Shown here one piece after another: positions 19,416 to 30,100 of a stretch of DNA of 64,000 nt (the stretch's first letter is position 1; the number at the start of each line of letters is the position of its first letter). The position numbers and the translations under genes were made by a program. Below the pieces are notes generated by a model. That model was not told the DNA's origin and made no database searches. It was given only the letters and a program-made list of their open reading frames with translations. The DNA comes from a bacterium (GTDB lineage Bacteria > Myxococcota_A > Bradymonadia > UBA7976 > UBA1532). The stretch is from contig JAUHXC010000006.1 in the NCBI GenBank assembly GCA_030427205.1, positions 62,001 to 126,000 on the forward strand. Direction: 5' to 3'.

Positions 19416-20021
19416 TCAGCGCCCGCCGCGGATGTCGATGCCGCCCATGAACGCCTCGGCCCGCTCGAGCCAGTTCGAGGCCGACACCTCCGCCGCCGTG
19501 CCGCGCACCGCGAACTCCAGGTGCACCAGCCGCCCGCGATCGCTGGGCAGGGCGAAGGTATAGCCCAGCGTGCGCACCTCCAGCGGGATCAAGCTGGCCA
19601 TACCCTGAGCCCGGGCGTCCTGCACCACCGACCAGCGGCGCACGCACAGCGGCCCGAAGCGATCGTCGAGCCGGATGTCCAGCTCACCGACCCGATAGCG
19701 CTCGTCCTCGAAGCTCCGGCGCACCATCTTTGCCATCTGATCGCCGAAGTCGACCGCGTCGACGAACTGGAACGGGTGTCGCCCGCTGTGCACGCTCACC
19801 GTCTCGGCGAAGGTCCCGTCCACCCGGCGGCTCACCAGCGAATACGACTGGTTCTCGGCCTCCTCGCGGGTCACCCAGCCCTCGCCGGCGGGCAGCACGA
19901 ACTTGAAGCCCCGCCGCACCACGGCGCGGTTGTCGACCGACTCGGGTCCGCCGCCGCAGCCCAGCGGCGCGGCGGCCAGCAGTCCGAGCAGCAGTCCGAG
20001 CAGCAAGAGCGCGCCTCGCAT
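19416..20021 (-). CDS. Predicted lipoprotein, DcrB/PsbP-like
   Basis: A 201-residue exported protein. ATG 20021 is preceded by GGAGG. The signal is highly hydrophobic (LLLLGLLLGLLAAAP), with lipobox LGC. The mature part (FKFVLPAGEGWVTR, VSVHSGRHPFQFVD, WLERAEAFMGGI) has the alternating pattern of the Mog1/PsbP-like DcrB fold, where short lipoproteins occur widely in Myxococcota. The fold is an inference and the function is unknown. It converges on the S1 gene; a GC-rich dyad (GGGCGC/GCGCCC, 19404-19424) overlaps its stop. Confidence 0.78.
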   Translation of the reverse strand: MRGALLLLGLLLGLLAAAPLGCGGGPESVDNRAVVRRGFKFVLPAGEGWVTREEAENQSYSLVSRRVDGTFAETVSVHSGRHPFQFVDAVDFGDQMAKMVRRSFEDERYRVGELDIRLDDRFGPLCVRRWSVVQDARAQGMASLIPLEVRTLGYTFALPSDRGRLVHLEFAVRGTAAEVSASNWLERAEAFMGGIDIRGGR

Positions 20022-20245
20022 CGTGAACCTCCGGCAAGCGGCGCCTCGGCGCACGCCTCGTACCGAGGATACCGCCGGCGGTCGTCGATGATCGAGCATC
20101 GCGCCGCCATCGGCGCGCAGTAGCGGCGCGCGTCGGCTCGAATGGCGTCGGAGATCGGGGTTGTAGGCCGCCGAACGGCGCGCAATGCTGGCGTCTCGCC
20201 GTGCCCCGAGGCGGGCGACGAGACGAGCCACGAGACGAGGCGCCG

Positions 20246-20548
20246 ATGGCCGAGCCGAGCCCCGACCGACCGACCCCCGACCGACCGAGCTATGCCGACC
20301 TGCGCGCCCGGGGCGCCAAGGAGTTCCTCACCGACGGCCCCAACTCGGGCGGCGTCGCCGGGCTGCTGGCGACCGAGACCCACGTCTGGTGGTTCCAGGC
20401 CGACTGGACCCCCGAGATCACCGACGGGCCGATCGCCGCCAGCGACTTCGTGCGCCGCTACCGAGACGAAGACGGCCGGGGCATCGCCGACGCGGTCGCC
20501 TTTCTCGTGGGGCGCGGCGTCGGCGCGGCCCATGGTGAGGAGGCTTAG
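20246..20548 (+). CDS. Small protein of unknown function
   Basis: A 100-residue protein with no signal peptide and no recognised domain. It contains HVWWFQADWTPE and a charged C-terminus ending in HGEEA. ATG 20246 has GACGAGG upstream. Its stop is two bases before the next small reading frame at 20551, whose own stop overlaps the response-regulator start. It may therefore be the first gene of the two-component operon. Confidence 0.6.
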   Translation: MAEPSPDRPTPDRPSYADLRARGAKEFLTDGPNSGGVAGLLATETHVWWFQADWTPEITDGPIAASDFVRRYRDEDGRGIADAVAFLVGRGVGAAHGEEA

Positions 20549-20550
20549 CC

Positions 20551-20676
20551 ATGTGCATGTTCAGCCGGCCCGCACGCCACGTCAGCGGCACCTCGATCTG
20601 CGCCCGGACGCTCGCCGGCTGGCGGGTCGCGCTCAGGGATCTGTGGCCCGACGCCGACACCTGGACCGGCCCATGA
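20551..20676 (+). CDS. 41-residue peptide beginning MCMFSRP, possible truncated gene
   Basis: ATG 20551 has a strong AGGAGG eight bases upstream. The stop overlaps the response-regulator ATG (ATGA at 20673), so it sits exactly like a coupled gene. The start MCMFSRPARHVSGTSICAR looks to me like the N-terminus of a longer family of hypothetical proteins beginning MCxFSRP; that recollection is unverified. If so, this is a remnant kept for translational coupling. It could also be a true small protein. Confidence 0.45.
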   Translation: MCMFSRPARHVSGTSICARTLAGWRVALRDLWPDADTWTGP

Positions 20677-21344
20677 CCCGCGTCTTCGTCGTCGAAGACG
20701 ACCCGCGCCTCGCCGGCCAGCTCGAGACCCTGCTCGCCCGGGCCGGCTTCTCGGTCACCGTCATCGGCGACGGCCTCACCGCCGCCGCCCGCATCGTCGC
20801 CGAGGCCCCCGCGCTGGTGTTGCTCGACGTCGAGCTGCCCGGCCAGGACGGCTTCGCGGTCTGCCGCGCGGTGCGCTCGCGCTACCCCGGCATCATCGCC
20901 ATGCTCACCGCCCGGCGGGACGAGATCGACGAGGTCGTCGGCCTCGAGCTCGGCGCCGACGACTACATCCCCAAGCCGATCCGCGCCCGGGCGCTGGTCT
21001 CGCGGCTCAAGGCGCTGCTGCGCCGGGCCGGGCCGGCGAAGCCCGCGTCCACCTTCGTCGTCGGCCCGCTCGCCGTCGACCCCGGCCGCCGCGAGGCGAC
21101 GCTGAACGGCGCGCCGATCGAGCTGACCGACGCCGAGTTCGACCTGCTGGTGGTGCTCGCCCGCCACGCCGGCGACGTGCTCGACCGCGACACCATCTAC
21201 CGCGAGCTGCGCGGGGTGCCCTACGACGGCCTCGACCGCTCCATCGACCTGCGCGTCTCGCGGCTGCGGCGCAAGCTGGGCGACGACCCGCCGCGGTTGA
21301 TCAAGGCGGTGCGCGGGGTCGGCTACCTGATGGTCGCCCCGTGA
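20673..21344 (+). CDS. OmpR-family response regulator
   Basis: A 223-residue DNA-binding regulator. The receiver domain has the acidic pair EDD near residue 8, phospho-acceptor Asp in LLLDVELPGQDG at about residue 52, and Lys in PKPIRAR. The winged helix (about 125-220) includes ELTDAEFDLLVVL, RSIDLRVSRLRRKLGDDP and IKAVRGVGYL, most like RstA. The stop overlaps the kinase start (GTGA), so the two make one two-component system. The signal and targets are unknown. Confidence 0.93.
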   Translation: MTRVFVVEDDPRLAGQLETLLARAGFSVTVIGDGLTAAARIVAEAPALVLLDVELPGQDGFAVCRAVRSRYPGIIAMLTARRDEIDEVVGLELGADDYIPKPIRARALVSRLKALLRRAGPAKPASTFVVGPLAVDPGRREATLNGAPIELTDAEFDLLVVLARHAGDVLDRDTIYRELRGVPYDGLDRSIDLRVSRLRRKLGDDPPRLIKAVRGVGYLMVAP

Positions 21345-22612
21345 CCGGCCGGCTGCTGCGGGTCTACGCCGGGCTGCTCGCCGCCTCGCTGATCTCGGTG
21401 CTCTTCAGCCTCGCGCTCATCCTGACCCCGGGCGCCGAAGACGCGCAGGTCGTCGAAGACGGGCTGCGCGGCGGGGTCACCCTGGCGGTCGACGCGCTCG
21501 ACGCGTCCGCCGATCGCGAGGCCACCCGCGCCGCGCTGGCCGAGCGCTTCGGCCACCCCATCGTCATCCGGCCCGCCGCGCCGCTGCCGCGGCCGGTCAC
21601 CTTCACCTACGACGGCGAGCTGGCCTATGTCTCGGCGGCGCTGGCCACCGGCGAGATCGTGCGCTTCGGGCCGCTGCGCGACTACGCCCTCGACGGCGGG
21701 CGCGTCGTGCTCGGCCTGCTCGTGCTGGCGCTGTGCTGGGCGGTCGTCGCGCTGGCGGTCGTGCGCCCGCAGATCCTCGCCATGCGCCGCATGGAGGCCG
21801 CCGCCCGCCGGCTGGCCGACGGCGACTGGGGCACCCGCCTGGGCGACGACGTCGCGGCCCACGCCCTGCCCATGGCCCGCGCCTTCGACCGCATGGCCGC
21901 CGAGATCGAGGCCCACATCGCCGACCGCCGGCGCATGATGCAGGTGGTCTCCCACGAGCTGCGCACCCCGCTGACCCGGCTGCAGTTCGGCATCGACCTG
22001 CTCGCCGACGCCGAGACCGAGGCCGAGCGCGCGGCCCACGCCGACGGGCTCTACGCCGACGTCGAGGCCCTCGACGCGCTGGTCGACGAGCTGCGCACCT
22101 TCGTGCGGCTCGATCGGCCGACCCCGCCGCGGCGCGCGGCCGAAGCGGTGGGCGCGGTGCTCGCCGACGTCACCCGCCGCGAGCCCGCCCCGGAGCACCT
22201 CGACCTGACCGTCGCCGTCGCCGACGGGCCGCCGATCTGCGCCGACCCGGCCCAGCTACGGCGGGCGTTGGGCAACCTGCTGCGCAACGCCCAGCGCTTC
22301 GCCGCTGCCCGGGTCGCCGTCGAGGCCACCCGCGAGGCCGACGGCTGGTGTATCACCGTACACGACGACGGCCCGGGCATCCCGCCCGCCGAGCGCGCCC
22401 GGGTCTGGCAGCCCTTCACCCGCCTGGGCGAGCAGAGCCCCGAGAGCGGATCGGGCCTGGGGCTGGCCATCGTGCAGCGCATCGTGCGCGACCACGGCGG
22501 CGAGGCCACCGTCGACGACGGCCGCTGGGGCGGCGCGCGCTTCTCGACGACATGGCCCGACGCGCCCGCAGGACCCAACGCGCCCGCCCGCAGGCCGTCT
22601 GTTACCGACTGA
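21341..22612 (+). CDS. Sensor histidine kinase (EnvZ/RstB type)
   Basis: A 423-residue inner-membrane kinase with a GTG start overlapping the regulator stop. TM1 lies at about 5-28 and TM2 at about 122-143, enclosing a short periplasmic loop. HAMP follows, then the H-box SHELRTPLTRL (phospho-His at about residue 206). The N-box is GNLLRNAQRF, and DDGPGIP and GSGLGLAI form the ATP lid. The periplasmic loop of about 90 residues has no named sensor fold. It is paired with the regulator at 20673. Confidence 0.93.
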   Translation: MTGRLLRVYAGLLAASLISVLFSLALILTPGAEDAQVVEDGLRGGVTLAVDALDASADREATRAALAERFGHPIVIRPAAPLPRPVTFTYDGELAYVSAALATGEIVRFGPLRDYALDGGRVVLGLLVLALCWAVVALAVVRPQILAMRRMEAAARRLADGDWGTRLGDDVAAHALPMARAFDRMAAEIEAHIADRRRMMQVVSHELRTPLTRLQFGIDLLADAETEAERAAHADGLYADVEALDALVDELRTFVRLDRPTPPRRAAEAVGAVLADVTRREPAPEHLDLTVAVADGPPICADPAQLRRALGNLLRNAQRFAAARVAVEATREADGWCITVHDDGPGIPPAERARVWQPFTRLGEQSPESGSGLGLAIVQRIVRDHGGEATVDDGRWGGARFSTTWPDAPAGPNAPARRPSVTD

Positions 22613-22772
22613 TACCGAAGCCCTACCGGTTCGCCACAGCGCCCCGCGCCGGCCGTGGCTACCTTCGCTGCATCACCGCACCGGAAGATACGCCGCCCGG
22701 CTGGCGCCCCGAAGGCCGCTGACCCGGCCCGCCCGCTCGCTCTCCATCACAGCCGAACCGAAAGGCACAGCC

Positions 22773-24107
22773 ATGCGATTCACCGTCTCCTCGTCCGCTC
22801 TCCGCGCCCTGCTGCTGGCCCTGCTGGCCCCGGCGCTCTTCCTGGCCGGCTGCGAGCCCTCCGCCGGCCCGGCCGCCGACGACCCCGACGGCGCGGCCGA
22901 CATGGCCGTCGACGGCGCCGCCCCCGCGGCGGCGGCCACCTGGCACGGCGACGTGCGCCCGCTCGTCGCCCGCTACTGCGCCGGCTGCCACGCCGACGGC
23001 GAGCTGGGGCCCTTCCCGCTCGAGACCTTCGAACAGGCCCGCCCCTGGGCGGCGCCGATGGCCATGGCGGTGCGCGCCCGCACCATGCCGCCGTTCCTGG
23101 CCGACGACAGCGGCCACTGCCAGACGTTTCGCGACTCCAGCTGGCTGACCGACGCGCAGATCGCCACCTTCGAAGCCTGGGCCGCCGCCGGCGCGCCCGA
23201 GGGCGACCCGAGCATCCCGGCCCCCGAGCCGCGCGCCCTGCCGACCCTCTCCGGCCGCATCGAGCAGGTCGACACCGGCGTCGACTACCTGCCCGACCAG
23301 AGCCGGCCCGACGACTACCGCTGCTTCGTGGTCGACTCGCCCGGCGCCTTCGCCGCGGTCGGCTTCGACGTCGTGCCGAGCAACCCGCGCATCGCCCACC
23401 ACCTCATCGCCTACCAGCCCATCGACGAGGCCGCCGCCGCCGCCGCGCGCGCCCTCGACGCCGAAGACGACACCCCGGGCTACGCCTGCCTCGGCACCGG
23501 ACCGCAGGTCGACGCGTACAACATCGCCGGCTGGGCCCCCGGCGCCGGCGCGACGCTCTTCCCCGCGGGCACCGGCGTCGAGCTGCGCGACGACCTGCCG
23601 CTCATCCTCGAGATGCACTACAACACCGTCGGCGGACCCGGCGAGACCGACCGCACCACGCTGCGCTTCCAGGCGGTCGATTCGGGCACGGTGACCCCGC
23701 TGCTCGAGCTCGGCGTGCTCGACTACGACTTCGAAGGCCCGCCCGGTGAGCCCGCGTGGTCGACCACCGACTACATGCCCGTGCAGTGGTCGATCTGGGA
23801 CTACGCGCCCGACTACCAGGGCCGGGTGCTGCTGCACGGCGTCAACGGACACATGCATACCCGCGGGCGGTCGATGCGCATCGGCGTCAGCGGATCGGTC
23901 GACGCCTGCCTGCTCGACATGCCCCGCTGGGACTGGAACTGGCAGCAGAGCTACTGGTTCGAGGAGCCCATCGAGATCGACGCCGACGACCTGCTCGACA
24001 TCACCTGCGTCTTCGATACCCGCGGCATCGACGCGCCGCTGGTCTGGGGCGACGGCACCGGCGACGAGATGTGCCTCGGCGGGCTGTACGTGACCTTGAT
24101 CGAGTGA
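22773..24107 (+). CDS. Lipoprotein: cytochrome c motif plus copper type II monooxygenase fold
   Basis: A 444-residue exported lipoprotein with lipobox LAGC. CAGCH at about residue 69 is a haem c site. The rest resembles the two-copper ascorbate-dependent monooxygenases (peptidylglycine hydroxylating type). AHHLI (about 208) and EMHYNT (about 281) would bind the CuH copper; GHMHTRG (about 360) and the Met in GDEMC (about 432) would bind CuM. All ligands are present. A c-type haem could feed electrons to the copper site. The substrate is unknown. A 108-bp piece of this gene recurs at 32946. Confidence 0.8.
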   Translation: MRFTVSSSALRALLLALLAPALFLAGCEPSAGPAADDPDGAADMAVDGAAPAAAATWHGDVRPLVARYCAGCHADGELGPFPLETFEQARPWAAPMAMAVRARTMPPFLADDSGHCQTFRDSSWLTDAQIATFEAWAAAGAPEGDPSIPAPEPRALPTLSGRIEQVDTGVDYLPDQSRPDDYRCFVVDSPGAFAAVGFDVVPSNPRIAHHLIAYQPIDEAAAAAARALDAEDDTPGYACLGTGPQVDAYNIAGWAPGAGATLFPAGTGVELRDDLPLILEMHYNTVGGPGETDRTTLRFQAVDSGTVTPLLELGVLDYDFEGPPGEPAWSTTDYMPVQWSIWDYAPDYQGRVLLHGVNGHMHTRGRSMRIGVSGSVDACLLDMPRWDWNWQQSYWFEEPIEIDADDLLDITCVFDTRGIDAPLVWGDGTGDEMCLGGLYVTLIE

Positions 24108-24154
24108 CTCGGATCGAGCGAACGCAGCGCGACCGATGCCTCGGCCGGCAGCCT

Positions 24155-26128
<1,974 letters not shown>

Positions 26129-26207
26129 GCTGCAGCGCCCCTCCGTGCCGTGCGCCGTCATGGTTCGCGCAACCCACCGCCCGGCGCAAGGGACGAGGCG
26201 CCTGGAC

Positions 26208-26510
26208 TCATCCCGCCCGAAAACGCACGCGGCGATAGTCCAGCCCGAAGCGGCGCGCCATGAACTCGAAGACGCCGTCGAGGCTCTGGAAGTGCCATGT
26301 CTCGTTCACCAGCCAGTTGTCCTCGGCGTAGAAGTCGCCCTCGCGATAGATGCCCACCGTCAACGCATACCCCAGGCCGTCGCGCGGGGGCCGCAGCGTC
26401 AGCTCGTGCACCCGATCGCTGCCTTTGGGGGTGTAGACCGCGCTGACGCGCTTGCCCTGCCCCAGCCGGCCTTCGATCTTCGCGCGCTCATCCCGTGAGC
26501 GTCGGGGCAC
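26208..26510 (-). CDS. Small protein in toxin-immunity operon
   Basis: Unrecognised 100-residue protein. GTG 26510 is supported by GGAGG six bases upstream and overlaps the end of the preceding gene by 23 bases. No ATG fits. It is a soluble, mixed alpha/beta-looking protein (SDRVHELTLRPPRDGLGYAL, ETWHFQSLDGVFEFM) without motifs. Sitting between the putative immunity gene and the ATPase, it could be a second immunity protein or a chaperone. Confidence 0.55.
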   Translation of the reverse strand: MPRRSRDERAKIEGRLGQGKRVSAVYTPKGSDRVHELTLRPPRDGLGYALTVGIYREGDFYAEDNWLVNETWHFQSLDGVFEFMARRFGLDYRRVRFRAG

Positions 26511-27132
26511 GACACGCCTCCAAGACGGCCAGCAGCGCGTCGGCTGTCTCCAATTGCTCACGATACATGCCGACGGCGGCGTCGAATGGATCAAGGTGCG
26601 CCAGCTGATCCGCGGCCTCTTCACGCTCACCGCTCAACCAGGCGGCGAGCACATCGAGCAGACACGGCGCGACGGCCTCGGCGTGCTGCTCGTCTGCGCG
26701 GTCGCGCGGGAGACGAAATGCCCGCGTATCGCCCTCGGCGAGCGCGCTGCGGCGGTAGCCGACCAGCGCCGCGCCGAACGGGTAGTCTGCGTCCTCGAGA
26801 TCGAAGACCGGTACGAAATCGGGATCGCGCTCGAACGCCTGCCGCTCGTAGTGCAGGTCGTCCGCGGCACCGAAAGGTCTTCGTTGCGTCGGGCCGCTGC
26901 GGGCCGGGGCCCACGCGAGGTACCAGAACAACGCGGCATCGAGTACACCGAGATCGTTGAACTCGGCGAGGTCGGTCTCGAGCAAGGCGGCCAACTCGCT
27001 GGGAAATTCGACGCCATAGCAGGCGCGCAATACCTCCATGGTCGTCGCGCCCGCAGCCTGGAGATCATCGGCCCGCTGCCCGGCTTCTTCCGGGGTGAGT
27101 CCATCGCCCAGATAGCGCGTATCCGCATTCAT
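26488..27132 (-). CDS. Putative immunity protein (SUKH-like)
   Basis: A 214-residue acidic soluble protein. ATG 27132 overlaps the toxin stop (ATGA), the usual arrangement of immunity genes. [15 protein letters not shown] near residue 40 is like the early motif of SMI1/KNR4 (SUKH) immunity proteins. Further acidic segments follow ([11 protein letters not shown]). The SUKH assignment is weak; the immunity role rests mainly on position directly behind a polymorphic-toxin-like gene. Confidence 0.6.
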   Translation of the reverse strand: MNADTRYLGDGLTPEEAGQRADDLQAAGATTMEVLRACYGVEFPSELAALLETDLAEFNDLGVLDAALFWYLAWAPARSGPTQRRPFGAADDLHYERQAFERDPDFVPVFDLEDADYPFGAALVGYRRSALAEGDTRAFRLPRDRADEQHAEAVAPCLLDVLAAWLSGEREEAADQLAHLDPFDAAVGMYREQLETADALLAVLEACRAPTLTG

Positions 27133-30100
27133 GTGCCTGCCCCCGGGGCTTTGATCTGATCGAGCAGCGTCTTCACCGTCTGCCATTTGCCCGCCAACTC
27201 ATCCGAGGTCAAGGCGTTGATGATCGCCCGGGTCGTCTTGAAGAGCTTGTCGAGCAGCGTCTTACGCGCCTTGACATCCTCTGGCGTCAGCTTGGATTTT
27301 CCGAGCTTGTCCTGCTGTGCCTTGTGCACCTCGTCGAGCTTGTCGAGTTGCGCCTTGCGTACGGTCGCGGCGTCGCCGCCGGCGGCCATGCTCGCGCCGG
27401 TGCTGTGGATGAGTCCGCTCGCACCGTGACCCTTCTCCAGATTGGCCGCCTTGCCGAAGTAGGCTTCGCCAGCTTTCCTGTGGGCCGTCTTGCTGAAGCC
27501 CGGCGCCGGTTCGAGGCTCGTGTGCTCAGTGAGCAGGTTGCGCGGATTCGCGAAGTTCTGCGACGCCATGTCCATCGCGTTGTACTGGGCGTCCTGACCG
27601 AACGTCTTGCGGGCGTCGAGCACGCTCTGATCGCTCACGTGCGTGCGCGGCGGCGCCGTGGTCGGGATCGATGTCGACGGTGCGTTGTGCACCGTATCGC
27701 GCCCATGCTGCCGACCGGTCAGCTTCGCGGTGCGCCCCTCGGCCGTCCGTGTGCCGTAGAGCTTGCCCCGCATGCCGCTCTGAGTATCGAAGTAGCCGTC
27801 CTTGTGCTTGCTGTCCTTCGCCTTGATGAGCATGTTCGGCTCGGTCGGATACAGTAGCTCGGGGTACTCCTTGCCAATCGCAGCCCGCACTGCGCGATCG
27901 ATCTCGTTGGCGAGCACCGTGAGTTGGCTCTTGCGGCTGGGTGAGCCGTCGTTCCACTCGAACTGCTTGAAACGATAGCCACCGATCGTCAGGAAGGCAT
28001 GCTTCTCCATCGTGCGCAGGATGGTGTCGTACTCAGCGAGGACCCCCTTGCCGCTCGCGGCGCTGACCTTGCCGTCGTCGTCCTGGCTGAGGATGTGCAC
28101 TGGATCGAACGCAGCGCCGATGTCATTGACCATCTGCTGAGTGAACTTGCTGTCCAGCGTCGTTTGCCGAAACGTGCCGTAGGGCAGGTGATGGTTCTTC
28201 TTCATCTGCCCGCCCGACTCCTGCTTGAGCGCGTCCTTGCGCTCCTCGGGCTTCAGGGCGGCATAGGCGCGGCGCACCTCCTCGAAGCTCGTCGCTCCAC
28301 CCTCCTTCTTGGTCCAATTCGGCTGCCAGAAGAAGCCGAACGCTGCCACGCGCATGCTGCGATATGGACGAACGCTGTTTACACCCTTCTGTAGCTCACC
28401 CTTCGTCTTGCTCGCGCGCCCCTTGTCCAGGCTCTCGAAGCTGTTGACGCCGACCACCAGCCCGGTGCGAAGAAGACCCGTATCCCGTGCTGCACCGGCC
28501 CAGGCGTCATGGCCATATCGCTTGGCGAGCCCGCCGGGGACACGCGCTCCGCTGGTCAGGTTGACCACGAAGCCGGGCATCTTCTTCGCATCCTGCGCAC
28601 TCGCCATCGGCGGCATGCGTTTGCGGGCATTCTTTCGGTTGGCCGGCCCTGTCGACCTGGTCTTCACATCTGATCCAGGGGGACTGATGGCATAGGGGAA
28701 CCCGCCGTCGCCCATCGGGATGTCGTCGGCCTGTTCGTTGTGGTTGGGCGTTACCGCGACGGTCGTACGCATCTTGCGGTCCTTCTCGACGCCGGCGAAC
28801 GGCTCGACGTCGATCGTAAACCTCAAGCCCTTGATTCGACCGTCGAGTCGGGCCTGGCCCTTCTTTCGCCGCTGCTCCACGTCGCGCTTCTTGTCCGCGT
28901 AGGCCGTCTTGAGTTTGCCCTTCTGTTTGTCCGGCTTCTTCGTCGAGGGCTTCTTGAGCGCCGCGAATGTCTCCTTGATGAGCTTCCGGTTGAACGACGA
29001 CAGATCCGTCGTAGCGAAGAACGAAGCGCCCTTCTCCGACTTGGCGACCCACCCCTTGCCGTGGGTCGCCGAGGCCTTCTTGCCCTTCTTCGTCGCCGTC
29101 GCCTTGATGGTCCAGCTCTTGCCCTGCACCTTCACGTCGGCCTTGACCCGCACCCCGCCGCGGTTGCCCTCGACCCCCTTGAGCGCCTGCTCGAGCGTGG
29201 CCTTCTTCATCACCCGCTTGCTGGCTTTGCCCTTGGCCAGCGACCAGCCCTTCTTCGCCGCCTTCTTCGCCGCGCGGCGGGCGGCGGCCATCTCCTTGCT
29301 CTTGTCTTTCTTCTGCTTCTTGCCGCCCTTCTTGCCCGCCTTCGACGTGCCCTTCTTGCCGCCTTTGCCCTTGCGGCGCAGCTTCTTGCCCAGCTTCTTG
29401 GCGATGCCCTTGAGCTTCTTGCCGATGGCCTTGGCCGCCTTCTTGATCTTCTTGATCAGCCAGTTGGCCACGAAGTCGATGACCACCACCGCCGCCGCCG
29501 CCAGCGCCTCGGCGAACGCCGGGCCCGACTTGCCGGTCTTGACCAGCTTGAGGAAGTTCATGAAGGCGCCGAACGCCGCGATGATGCGGCTGACGGTGCC
29601 CCAGGCCGCCTGAAGCCCCTCGATGATCGCGATCACCGCGCCCGCCGCGGGCACGATCATCGCCACCAGCTTCTCGACGAGCAGGCTGATGAGCGCGATG
29701 GGGATCGCCGCCTTGAGCCCCTCCCAGGCGGTCTTGGCGATGCGCGGCATGTCGAAGCCGCCGGCGAGCAGGGTCTTGATGACCAGCCCGCCGATGCCCA
29801 GGATCTCCATCAGCTTCGACTCGAACCAGCCCTTGACCGCCGTCTTGAAGGCCTTCCAGAGGTGGTTCTTGATGCCGTCCATCACGCCGGCGGCCAGGTT
29901 CTTCAGCCAGCCGAGCGGGTTCGCCGAGACGTCCTTGATCAGCACGGCGAAGGCCAGCACGCCGTTGACGACGCTCTCGGCGCTCTTGATGGCGCTCTGC
30001 ACCATCGCGCCGACCCCGTCGACGATGAAGTGCAGCCCCTTCTCCAAGAGCCCCAGCGCCGCGTCGAGGCCCTTGCCCAGCGTATCGAGCGCGCTCTGCA

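Noticed and set aside
20246-20676. Small frames before the response regulator as part of the regulator protein
   Set aside because: The regulator receiver domain starts cleanly at ATG 20673, and the upstream part of that frame has no family resemblance.
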